From NCBI GenBank assembly GCA_002389995.1, contig DGRR01000116.1, forward strand, positions 1 through 27,749: 27,749 bases of DNA, written 5' to 3'. Source of the DNA: Ruminococcus sp. UBA4383. Its GTDB lineage: Bacteria; Bacillota; Clostridia; Oscillospirales; Ruminococcaceae. The position numbers and the translations under genes are program-made. Below, one piece after another: positions 16,445-23,279 of this stretch; the first letter of the stretch is position 1; every line of letters starts with the position of its first letter. Below the pieces are notes generated by a model that saw only the letters and a list, made by a program, of their open reading frames with translations, was not told the DNA's origin and searched no databases.

Positions 16445-16476
16445 AAAAAGACTGCCTTTCGGGGCAGTCTTTTTTT
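16445..16476. terminator. Bidirectional terminator between pfkA and the S1-domain gene
   Basis: Stem AAAGACTGCC / GGCAGTCTTT around a short loop (TTTCGG), with an A-run before and T-run after, so it works on both strands. It lies between the convergent stops at 16429 and 16478. Confidence 0.9.
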
Positions 16477-16477
16477 C

Positions 16478-17395
16478 TCAGAAAACCGTCTGTATAAGCT
16501 TGTCGGAATTTTCAGGGGTATATACCCATTTGTCCATATGTTCACCGCTGAAACAATATTCAAAATCTTTATTCGGTTCTGAATCGGGACAGGTATCGAC
16601 TATTATAAGTTTTATCTTCATTTTTTCGGGGATTATCGCCTTTATGTAAACGCTTACGCCAAGCCCTGCATAAACTCCGTCCCTTAGTTCGGCAAGCCCT
16701 GCGAGATTCGGTGCAAGCTCGACAAATATTCCGTAATCCTCAACGGAGCGCACTATTCCCGCAACGGTTTCGCCTGCACGGAAAAGCGAAACATTTTCCT
16801 CCCAGTTTCCGAGAAGTTCCTTATGTGTAAGGCAGATTCTTGCATTGTCGTTTGAAGTTACAATTGCCTTTATGAACTGCCCAGCCGTGAATCTGTCGGA
16901 GGGGTGGGATATTCTTGAAACGGATATTGCATCTATCGGTATAAGTGAAGGCAGTCCGCACCCTATATCGACAAAAGCTCCGAACTGTTCAAGATGAGTT
17001 ACTTTTGCATCTATAATATCTCCCGAAGAAAGACTGTTTATATATTCGCTGATACATTCTTCCTGAGCGGATTTTCTTGAAAGGTATGCAGTAAGTTTGC
17101 CGTTGCTGTCGGAGGAAAGTTTCATGACCTTGAAACAAACTATCTTGTTGACACGGGATATTATGGCAATATCACGGGTTTTTCCCTCAGCTATGCCGAC
17201 AGCACCCTCCTCACGCTTTATAATACCCTTTGCACAGGGGAGGTCGATTATAAGGTCATGTTCCCCCGTGCATACGGAAGCTCTTGCTTCAAGGATAATT
17301 CCCTTTTCCATAGCCTCCGCAAGACCTTCGGGAGAAGAGATATATTTCTGATTTTCTGCTGTTCTGAAAAGACAGCCTTCGGGATTATAGTTCAT
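16478..17395 (-). CDS. S1-domain RNA-binding protein
   Basis: 305 aa with three S1-like OB folds. The first, at about 34-106, is degenerate. The second, at 124-192, is clear: GDIIDAKVTHLEQFGAFVDIGCGLPSLIP, then ICLTHKELLG. The third, at about 206-265, has GETVAGIVRSVEDYGIFVELAPNLAGLAEL. It resembles the short S1-type proteins of Clostridia that are annotated as ribosomal protein S1 homologues. It could act in translation initiation or RNA binding, but it lacks the 4-6 repeats of true RpsA. AGGAGGT lies 5 nt before the ATG at 17395. It is convergent with pfkA, sharing a terminator, and preceded by a small palindrome at 17416-17430. Confidence 0.85.
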   Translation of the reverse strand: MNYNPEGCLFRTAENQKYISSPEGLAEAMEKGIILEARASVCTGEHDLIIDLPCAKGIIKREEGAVGIAEGKTRDIAIISRVNKIVCFKVMKLSSDSNGKLTAYLSRKSAQEECISEYINSLSSGDIIDAKVTHLEQFGAFVDIGCGLPSLIPIDAISVSRISHPSDRFTAGQFIKAIVTSNDNARICLTHKELLGNWEENVSLFRAGETVAGIVRSVEDYGIFVELAPNLAGLAELRDGVYAGLGVSVYIKAIIPEKMKIKLIIVDTCPDSEPNKDFEYCFSGEHMDKWVYTPENSDKLIQTVF

Positions 17396-17415
17396 ATTTT
17401 ACCTCCTGTTTAATT

Positions 17416-17430
17416 TATTGATAGTCAATA
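17416..17430. promoter_or_regulatory. Small palindrome upstream of the S1-domain gene
   Basis: TATTGA / TCAATA around TAG, 9 nt upstream of the ribosome site of the S1-domain gene. Possible operator or leader hairpin, but short enough to be chance. I could not fix a convincing promoter for this gene. Confidence 0.25.
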
Positions 17431-17455
17431 ATATTCATGAAAAATATAAAATATG

Positions 17456-17572
17456 ATAATTATTTGATAAGAGGAAAATCTGCGCTCTTGCCATGAGAGT
17501 GAACGGAACGCAGTGAAGTGAACGAAATGGCAAGGCTATAAAAGCGCAGATTTGACGATTTTAAATAATTAT
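17456..17572. repeat. Palindromic interspersed element, copy 1
   Basis: Nested inverted repeat. The outer pair is ATAATTATTT (17456-17465) with its complement at 17563-17572. The middle pair is AAATCTGCGCT (17476-17486) with AGCGCAGATTT (17543-17553). The inner pair is CTTGCCAT (17487-17494) with ATGGCAAG (17527-17534). The 32-nt loop is purine-rich, with repeated GTGAACG-like words. It holds one copy of a 27-nt segment (17542-17568) that recurs exactly at 18341-18367. It fills the gap between two minus-strand genes and could also end transcription of the upstream one. No transposase is nearby, so it looks like a MITE- or REP-type element. Confidence 0.7.
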
Positions 17573-17574
17573 TT

Positions 17575-17919
17575 TTATCGGATATTCAGTGCGCCCATTG
17601 AATTTAATACGGAACTTACATTGCTGACGCTTGCGGATTCGCAGACAATATAGACAGAAGTTTTCCTGCTCCTGTGGGGTTCGGGGATAACATCACGGGA
17701 AGCAGGCGATTCAATGACGGCAGTCATATAATTATGGGTAGTGACTGCGGTCGGAATTATGGTATACAAAGTACCGTTTTGCAGTTTTCGGGCTTTATCG
17801 GAATTGCGGTTATAAATCATGCTTGTGGAGTATACACCTTTTATGCTGTCACGGATTTTCTTCATAGCTAATTCAGCGAGTTCGGGTTCTTCAAACTCTG
17901 CGCTTACTCTTGTTACCAT
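17575..17919 (-). CDS. Conserved-looking small protein of unknown function
   Basis: 114 aa, soluble. It begins MVTRVSAEFEEPELAELAMK and has a repeated beta-alpha-beta feel: an opening strand, an acidic helix, the central stretch PTAVTTHNYMTAVIESPASR, a basic turn IPEPHRSRKTSV, and the final strand-helix YIVCESASVSNVSSVLNSMG. That pattern suggests a ferredoxin-like alpha/beta fold, but I do not recognise a named family and assign no function. AAGGAG lies upstream of the ATG at 17919; a longer frame to 17940 has no ribosome site. It is flanked by a palindromic element downstream and by hairpin repeats upstream. Its codon use looks like that of its neighbours. Confidence 0.75.
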   Translation of the reverse strand: MVTRVSAEFEEPELAELAMKKIRDSIKGVYSTSMIYNRNSDKARKLQNGTLYTIIPTAVTTHNYMTAVIESPASRDVIPEPHRSRKTSVYIVCESASVSNVSSVLNSMGALNIR

Positions 17920-17940
17920 GATATAAATTTCTCCTTTCAT

Positions 17941-18190
17941 ATTTAGGGGAGGATAGGGACTATAAATTGTATTTTCTATACTTTATATATTTTTTTATAT
18001 TTTTTTTAGAAAGGTTATAAAAAAGAAGATTATACTCCCTTTCTTCCCTTAAAATTTTTTACAATAAAATATGCAGATATTGGGTGAGGATAGGTGAGCA
18101 TAAACCCCATTTTTATACTTATATATTATTTTTTTTTTTTATAAAGGTTTAAAATATAGAATATACTCTACCTATCCTCTACCTGAAAAT
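17941..18190. repeat. Degenerate tandem pair of AT-rich hairpin units
   Basis: Two related units about 130-137 nt apart. Shared words: GAGGATAGG at 17949 and 18086, AAAGGTT at 18010 and 18143, TATACTC at 18031 and 18162. Each unit is an imperfect inverted repeat around an AT-rich centre. Unit A pairs AGGGGAGGATAGGGA (17945-17959) with TCCCTTTCTTCCCTT (18036-18050). Unit B pairs GAGGATAGGT (18086-18095) with ACCTATCCTC (18170-18179) perfectly. No gene is visible here. The stretch lies upstream of the minus-strand gene at 17575-17919. Confidence 0.55.
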
Positions 18191-18275
18191 TTCTATAATT
18201 TGTAAGACTTGAATATGAATCTTATGATGTTTTTATTATTTTTACACAAACTCAAAAAAATATACAGATAAAATA

Positions 18276-18304
18276 TTGATTTAATATCCGTTTTGGAGTA
18301 TAAT
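18276..18304 (+). promoter_or_regulatory. Sigma-A promoter for DUF951-prfA unit
   Basis: TTGATT (18276-18281), 17-bp spacer, perfect TATAAT (18299-18304). The predicted leader to the DUF951 start is about 170 nt and contains the whole second palindromic element. Confidence 0.6.
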
Positions 18305-18327
18305 AAAATGTGCATTTGGCAGGAACG

Positions 18328-18463
18328 CAAATCTGACGATAAGCGCAGATTTGACGATTTTAAATAAGGGGGGCTTGGGGGGATAAAACCGCCCCTTGCC
18401 GTGTGAATGAACGTAATGAAATGGAGTGAGTGAACAGGCAAGCCCCAAAGGGCGGTTCCCCCC
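18328..18463. repeat. Palindromic interspersed element, copy 2, in the prfA leader
   Basis: Two structures in a row. First, CAAATCTG (18328-18335) pairs with CAGATTTG (18346-18353). Next, a bulged stem of GGGGGG (18377-18382), AACCGCCC (18387-18394) and CTTGCC (18395-18400) pairs with GGCAAG (18437-18442), GGGCGGTT (18450-18457) and CCCCCC (18458-18463). An alternative pairing joins GGGGCTTG (18370-18377) with CAAGCCCC (18439-18446). The 36-nt loop resembles that of copy 1, and 18341-18367 repeats 17542-17568 exactly. The element ends just before the DUF951 ribosome site. Confidence 0.7.
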
Positions 18464-18483
18464 ATTCTAAATAGGAGGCTGTT

Positions 18484-18678
18484 ATGGACGTAAGACAGGG
18501 AGATATACTCGTTATGAAAAAACCTCACCCGTGCGGTGCAAATGAAATGCTTGTCCTGCGTTCGGGTATGGATTTCAGACTCAGGTGTGTGAAGTGTTCC
18601 CGTGAATTTATGATACCGAGAAATAAAACAGAGAAAAATATCAAAAAGATAAAACGTGAAGGAGATAACAATGTTTGA
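18484..18678 (+). CDS. DUF951 family protein
   Basis: 64 aa. It matches DUF951 by the order GDILVMKKPHPCGANEMLVL then DFRLRCVKCSREFMIPR and a basic C-terminus. The family has the pattern GD.V..KKpHPCG...W.i.R.G.D...KC..C.r.vm.pR. The cysteines (PHPCG, CVKC) could bind a metal, and the basic tail suggests nucleic-acid contact, but the role is unknown. AGGAGG ends 5 nt before the ATG. The stop overlaps the prfA start by 8 nt, so the two are probably translated together. Confidence 0.88.
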   Translation: MDVRQGDILVMKKPHPCGANEMLVLRSGMDFRLRCVKCSREFMIPRNKTEKNIKKIKREGDNNV

Positions 18679-19744
18679 AAAACTTGCGGAAATGGAAAGC
18701 AAGTACACCGAAATAAGCGAAAAACTTTCCGACCCGTCTGTTATAAGTGACAACAAATTATATGCCCGTCTTATGAAGGATTATAAGAATATGACCCCCA
18801 TAATCGAAAAGTTCCGTGAATATAAAAAGGCTGAAATGAATTTCAATGATGCAAAGGAAATCCTCGGTACAGGCGGTATCGACAAGGATTTCCGTGAAAT
18901 GGCTCAGGCTGAATTTGAGGAAAATAAACAGGCTATGGAGAATATCTCTCAGGAACTTAAAATCCTCCTCCTCCCCAAAGACCCCAATGACGATAAAAAC
19001 GTAATAATCGAAATCCGAGGCGGTGCAGGCGGTGAAGAAGCCTCCCTCTTTGCAAATTCCCTCTACCGTATGTATACCATGTATGCCGAGTCAAAAGGCT
19101 GGAAACAGGAGATTCTGAACGCTAATCCTACCGAACTGGGCGGATTTAAGGAGATATGCTTTTCAATCGAAGGCGAAGGCGCATATTCAAGACTTAAATA
19201 TGAAAGCGGTGTTCACCGTGTACAGAGAGTCCCCGAAACAGAATCTCAGGGACGCATACATACTTCTACCGTGACGGTTGCCGTACTTGCCGAGGCTGAT
19301 GAGGTGGAATTACAGATAAATCCCACGGATTTGAAAATAGATTACTTCCGTGCAAGCGGTGCGGGCGGTCAGCATATAAATAAAACCGAATCCGCTGTGA
19401 GAATTACTTATCTCCCTACAAATGTAGTCGTTGAATGTCAGGACGAAAGAAGTCAGCATAAAAATAAGGACAAGGCTATGAAAATTCTCCGTTCAAGAAT
19501 CTATGAGGCTATGCAGGAGGAACAGTCCGCAAAAATCGCCTCCGAAAGAAAATTACAGGTCGGTACGGGCGACCGCTCCGAAAGAATAAGAACTTACAAT
19601 TTTCCGCAGGGCAGACTTACAGACCACAGAATCGGTCTTACGATTTATCGCCTTGAAGATATGCTCAACGGAAATTTAGACGAAGTTTTTGACGCTCTCG
19701 CTACGGCTGACCAAGCCGCAAAACTCGCAGGTCAGGAAAATTGA
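18671..19744 (+). CDS. prfA: Peptide chain release factor 1
   Basis: 357 aa. Ends translation at UAA and UAG. The stop-codon-reading tripeptide is PET (188-190, in RVPETESQGRIHTST), the RF1 type rather than SPF of RF2. The peptidyl-transferase motif GGQ is intact (232-234, in GAGGQHINKTESAVR). Normal length. AAGGAG at 18659-18664 selects the ATG at 18671. prmC, which methylates the GGQ glutamine and often lies beside prfA, is not here; the next gene is ywlC/sua5. Confidence 0.97.
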   Translation: MFEKLAEMESKYTEISEKLSDPSVISDNKLYARLMKDYKNMTPIIEKFREYKKAEMNFNDAKEILGTGGIDKDFREMAQAEFEENKQAMENISQELKILLLPKDPNDDKNVIIEIRGGAGGEEASLFANSLYRMYTMYAESKGWKQEILNANPTELGGFKEICFSIEGEGAYSRLKYESGVHRVQRVPETESQGRIHTSTVTVAVLAEADEVELQINPTDLKIDYFRASGAGGQHINKTESAVRITYLPTNVVVECQDERSQHKNKDKAMKILRSRIYEAMQEEQSAKIASERKLQVGTGDRSERIRTYNFPQGRLTDHRIGLTIYRLEDMLNGNLDEVFDALATADQAAKLAGQEN

Positions 19745-19746
19745 TT

Positions 19747-20760
19747 ATGATTACTCTATTGCTTAAAAATAATGAAGAAGATTTAATAAAAGCCGCTGAT
19801 ATGATTCGCTCAGGGGAAATTGTCGGAATCCCCACCGAAACAGTCTACGGACTCGGTGCAGATGCATCAGACGAAAATGCCGTAAGGAAAATATTTGCCG
19901 CAAAAGGCAGACCCTCCGACAATCCGCTTATAGTTCATCTTGCGGATTTTTCGCAGGCTTCCGAATATACTTCATATATACCCGAAATCGCACAAAGGCT
20001 CGCAGAAAGATTCTGCCCCGGACCTCTTACAATGGTTCTGCCGAAAAATAATAAAATCCCTTTGGTTACATCAGGCGGTCTTGATACGGTAGGCATAAGA
20101 ATACCCTCACACCCCGTAATGCACCGCATAATTGAACTTTCAGGCTGTCCCATAGCCGCACCTTCTGCAAATACTTCGGGATATCCAAGCCCCACTTCGG
20201 CATCTCATGTCATGAACGACATGAACGGGAAAATTTCAGCAGTCGTTGACGGCGGAGATTCAAAATACGGAGTTGAATCAACTGTCATTTCCTTTGATGA
20301 CGAAAATACCGCAAGAATACTCCGCCCCGGCTGTATAACAAAAGATATGCTCCTCGAAATATGCGGTAATGTCATAATCGACAGGGCTATTTTAAATGAA
20401 GTCTCCGCAGGCGAAAAAGTATCTTCACCGGGTATGAAATACAAACACTATTCCCCGAAAGCAGATATAATAATGATAGAAGCAGATGCGGAAAAATTTG
20501 CCGAATATATAAAGCTTCATGACAGCGAAAATACATATTCCCTCGTTTATACGGGCGATGAAAAATATTTCAGTCACAGATGCCTTACATACGGGGCTGA
20601 CAGCAGTCAGCAGGCACATATGCTTTTTGCAAGACTCAGGGAACTCGATGAAATGGGTGCTGAAAAAGTCTATGTCCGTGCGCCTTCCGCTGAGGGAGTG
20701 GGACTTGCAGTATATAACCGCCTTATAAGGGCAGCAGGATTTGAGGTAATAAAATTATGA
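19747..20760 (+). CDS. ywlC: L-threonylcarbamoyladenylate synthase (YrdC/Sua5)
   Basis: 337 aa. Makes threonylcarbamoyl-AMP from Thr, bicarbonate and ATP for t6A37 of ANN-decoding tRNAs. The YrdC domain fills about 1-200 (GIPTETVYGLGADA, FAAKGRPSDNPLIVHL with the K-x-R, GVRIP-like GIRIPSHPV, APSANTSGYPSPT, VESTVISF). The C-terminal Sua5 domain (about 215-337) follows the linker SPGMKYKHYSPKA, so this is the long Sua5 form. An in-frame TTG at 19741 overlaps the prfA stop; the ATG at 19747 has better spacing from AGGAAAA. The stop overlaps the coaE start (ATGA). Confidence 0.94.
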   Translation: MITLLLKNNEEDLIKAADMIRSGEIVGIPTETVYGLGADASDENAVRKIFAAKGRPSDNPLIVHLADFSQASEYTSYIPEIAQRLAERFCPGPLTMVLPKNNKIPLVTSGGLDTVGIRIPSHPVMHRIIELSGCPIAAPSANTSGYPSPTSASHVMNDMNGKISAVVDGGDSKYGVESTVISFDDENTARILRPGCITKDMLLEICGNVIIDRAILNEVSAGEKVSSPGMKYKHYSPKADIIMIEADAEKFAEYIKLHDSENTYSLVYTGDEKYFSHRCLTYGADSSQQAHMLFARLRELDEMGAEKVYVRAPSAEGVGLAVYNRLIRAAGFEVIKL

Positions 20761-21389
20761 ACAGTCTTGAAGGACTTATGATAGTCGGACTTACAGGACA
20801 GACAGGCGCAGGAAAAAGCACTGTCTCAAAAATATTTTCCGATAACGGCTTTTCAGTAATAAATGCTGACCTTATCGCAAGAAAAGTCGTGGAAAAAGAT
20901 ACTCCCTGTCTCAGTGAGATTTCAGATTATTTCGGACTTTCAGTGCTTAACCCCGACGGCACTCTCAACAGAAAAGCCCTCGCAGGAATAGTATTCACTG
21001 ACAAGGCAAAGCTCGAAACTCTCGATACAATCATTTATCCCTACATTACAGGCGAAATACTGAGGCTTATACGAAAATATTCCGCAGACGGACAAAAACT
21101 TATACTTCTCGATGCACCTACACTCTTTGAAAGCCATGCGGACGATTTCTGCGATATAATAATATCAGTCATAGCAGATTCGGAAATACGCATGAAAAGA
21201 ATAACCGCAAGGGATAATATTTCTGATGAACAGGCAAGGCAGAGAATGGATTCCCAGCTTTCAGAGGAGTTCTTCAGAAGCCATTCGGATTACATAATCG
21301 AAAATAATGGTCTTATTGATGCCGTAAACGAGATTTCAAAAGAGGTTTCCGACAGAATAAAAGACTATTATCATAATACAGTCGCATGA
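20757..21389 (+). CDS. coaE: Dephospho-CoA kinase
   Basis: 210 aa. Last step of CoA synthesis: phosphorylates the 3'-OH of dephospho-CoA. P-loop GQTGAGKST near residues 14-22 (most members have GGIGSGKST), then NADLIARKVVE (family DaD.iar.v), LLDAPTLFE (family DvPLLfE) and the lid region RMKRITARDNISDEQARQRM. ATG 20757 overlaps the ywlC stop by 4 nt and has GAGGT 9 nt upstream. An internal ATG at 20778, closer to the usual family start, is an alternative. Confidence 0.94.
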   Translation: MNSLEGLMIVGLTGQTGAGKSTVSKIFSDNGFSVINADLIARKVVEKDTPCLSEISDYFGLSVLNPDGTLNRKALAGIVFTDKAKLETLDTIIYPYITGEILRLIRKYSADGQKLILLDAPTLFESHADDFCDIIISVIADSEIRMKRITARDNISDEQARQRMDSQLSEEFFRSHSDYIIENNGLIDAVNEISKEVSDRIKDYYHNTVA

Positions 21390-21404
21390 AAGGAGAAAAT
21401 TATT

Positions 21405-22808
21405 ATGGCAAAAAAGGAAAACGAATTGAAGGAACTCAAAGAAAAACTCTTTCTTCAAAGAAAAAACTGTTATTTAAGAATGGATAAAGAGGAAATGAAG
21501 GCAAGTTTAAAATTTGCCGACAAGTATAAAAAGTTCCTCGACAACGCAAAAACAGAACGTGAAGCCGTAAAAGAGGCTGTGAAACTTCTTGAGGAAAAAG
21601 GTTTCAAAGAGTATAAAAAAGGCATGAAACTCAAGGCAGGCGATAAAATCTACCGCAATAACAGAGGTAAAGCTATTGTCATATCTGTCATAGGAAGCGC
21701 ACCTATAAGCGAAGGCGTAAGACTTTGTGCAGCACATATCGACTCGCCCAGACTCGACCTTAAACAGAATCCGCTCTATGAGGATACCGAACTCGCACTC
21801 TTCAAAACCCATTACTACGGAGGAATTAAAAAGTATCAGTGGACAACTATTCCGCTCGCCCTCCACGGCGTTATAGTAAAGGCTGACGGCTCAAAAATTG
21901 AAGTTAAGATAGGCGAGGACGAAGAAGACCCCGTATTCTGCGTTACAGACCTCCTTCCGCACCTTGCGACAGAACAGATGTCCAGACCCGCAGGCAAACT
22001 TATAAAGGGCGAAGATTTAAACCTTCTTATCGGTTCTGTACCTTTCTGCGATGACAAGGCAAGCGGTGCTGTAAAGCTTAGTATTCTGAGTATGCTTTTT
22101 GAAAAATACGGAATTACCGAGGCTGATTTCATTTCTTCCGAACTTGAAGCAGTTCCCGCTTTCAAGGCAAGAGATATCGGTTTCGACAGAAGTCTCATAG
22201 GCGGTTACGGTCATGACGACAGATGTTGTTCATTCCCTGCACTCATGGCAACTCTTGACTGCGAAAATCCCGTACATACCGCCGTTACAGTCCTCACCGA
22301 CAAGGAAGAAACAGGAAGTGACGGAAATACAGGTCTCTGTTCTTCATATCTTGAATATTTTATATATGATATCGCAGAAGACCTCGGCTCAAACGGCAGA
22401 GATGTTCTTTCAGCATCAGAATGCCTTTCCGCAGACGTAAACGCAGCATTTGACCCCACTTTCCCCGAAGTAAACGAGAGAAACAACTGCGCCTACATCA
22501 ATAAGGGCGTTTGCATTACAAAATATACGGGCGCAAGAGGAAAATCAGGCACTTCCGATGCCTCCGCAGAATTTGCAGGCAGAATCCGCAGACTTATGGA
22601 CAGTAATAATGTTGTGTGGCAGACAGGCGAACTCGGTAAGGTAGATGCAGGCGGCGGTGGTACTGTTGCGGCTTATATTGCAAACTTAAACGTTGATACA
22701 ATAGATATGGGTGTGCCTGTACTTTCAATGCACGCACCTTACGAAGTAATTTCAAAAGCTGACCTTTACATGGCATACAGAGCATTTGCCGTATTCATAG
22801 CCGATTAA
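21405..22808 (+). CDS. M18 family aminopeptidase
   Basis: 467 aa, zinc aminopeptidase I family, probably cytoplasmic as no signal peptide is seen. Metal and catalytic landmarks are present: AAHIDSPRLDLK (His111), YYGGIKKYQWTTIPLALHG, FCDDKASG (214-221), GYGHDDRCCSFPAL (268-280), DKEETGSDGNTG (299-310, catalytic Glu pair), SADVNAAFDP (342-351), GGGGTVAAY (416-424) and SMHAPYE (441-447, His443). A shift to the standard M18 length is not needed. It likely trims N-terminal residues from peptides. AAAGGAG precedes the ATG, 15 nt after coaE, and a strong terminator follows. Confidence 0.94.
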   Translation: MAKKENELKELKEKLFLQRKNCYLRMDKEEMKASLKFADKYKKFLDNAKTEREAVKEAVKLLEEKGFKEYKKGMKLKAGDKIYRNNRGKAIVISVIGSAPISEGVRLCAAHIDSPRLDLKQNPLYEDTELALFKTHYYGGIKKYQWTTIPLALHGVIVKADGSKIEVKIGEDEEDPVFCVTDLLPHLATEQMSRPAGKLIKGEDLNLLIGSVPFCDDKASGAVKLSILSMLFEKYGITEADFISSELEAVPAFKARDIGFDRSLIGGYGHDDRCCSFPALMATLDCENPVHTAVTVLTDKEETGSDGNTGLCSSYLEYFIYDIAEDLGSNGRDVLSASECLSADVNAAFDPTFPEVNERNNCAYINKGVCITKYTGARGKSGTSDASAEFAGRIRRLMDSNNVVWQTGELGKVDAGGGGTVAAYIANLNVDTIDMGVPVLSMHAPYEVISKADLYMAYRAFAVFIAD

Positions 22809-22836
22809 AAAAGGGCGGTCGTGCGACCGCCTTTTT
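22809..22836. terminator. Terminator, probably bidirectional
   Basis: GGCGGTCG / CGACCGCC hairpin with a very short loop, flanked by A- and T-runs, right after the aminopeptidase stop and facing the convergent rubredoxin gene. Confidence 0.9.
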
Positions 22837-22842
22837 AACGAA

Positions 22843-23001
22843 TTATTCTGCTGCTGAGAAAGAGTCTTTTCCGACTGAGCAGAGAGGACATTCAAAATCA
22901 TCAGGTAAATCCTCAAATTTTGTTCCGGGAGCTATACCGTATTCAGGTGCGCCCTGTTCCTCATCATATTCCCAGCCGCATACATCGCAGACGTATTTCA
23001 T
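22843..23001 (-). CDS. Rubredoxin
   Basis: 52 aa, one-iron electron carrier. Both Cys pairs are present: YVCDVCGWEYDEEQG at the N-terminus and FECPLCSVGKDSF near the C-terminus, with the family spacer PGTKFEDLPDDF between. In anaerobes rubredoxins pass electrons to oxygen- and superoxide-reducing enzymes. The frame extends 26 codons upstream, but AGGAGGTGA sits just before the ATG at 23001. Monocistronic, from a consensus promoter, convergent with the aminopeptidase gene. Confidence 0.97.
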   Translation of the reverse strand: MKYVCDVCGWEYDEEQGAPEYGIAPGTKFEDLPDDFECPLCSVGKDSFSAAE

Positions 23002-23040
23002 ATTTTTCACCTCCTGATTTTTAAAGGCATCATATGTAAT

Positions 23041-23069
23041 ATTATACATTTTTATAACAAAAATGTCAA
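23041..23069 (-). promoter_or_regulatory. Perfect consensus promoter of the rubredoxin gene
   Basis: On the minus strand: TTGACA (23069-23064), 17-bp spacer, TATAAT (23046-23041). Both hexamers and the spacing are exact, which suggests strong constitutive expression. Confidence 0.8.
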
Positions 23070-23159
23070 TAGAAATCAATAATATTTAATTTTTTGTTCA
23101 TGATTTTTATGTATGTATTATATTTAAAATTTGTTAAATAAAAAATATATTGTCAGGTC

Positions 23160-23188
23160 TTTTCAAGACGGTTCAAATGTGATATAAT
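23160..23188 (+). promoter_or_regulatory. Extended -10 promoter of pcrA
   Basis: TGATATAAT: TATAAT at 23183-23188 with TG one base before it. The -35 (TTTTCA at 23160-23165) is weak, as usual for extended -10 promoters. The rest of the 23002-23279 gap is AT-rich and holds no gene. Confidence 0.55.
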
Positions 23189-23279
23189 TGTATTAAAGGC
23201 AAACGTATGCAGTAAATGAATGTTTTTGCACGATAAGTATACTACTGCACGATTTATAATTTATAGGAGAAGAGATTTT

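Noticed and set aside
17542..18367. 27-nt exact direct repeat as a CRISPR seed
   Set aside because: Only two copies about 800 nt apart, each embedded in a palindrome; no regular spacers and no cas genes.
18193..18756. 187-codon minus-strand open frame across the DUF951 and prfA starts
   Set aside because: It runs antisense to two well-supported genes and through the palindromic element, has no ribosome site, and its product is unlike any family.
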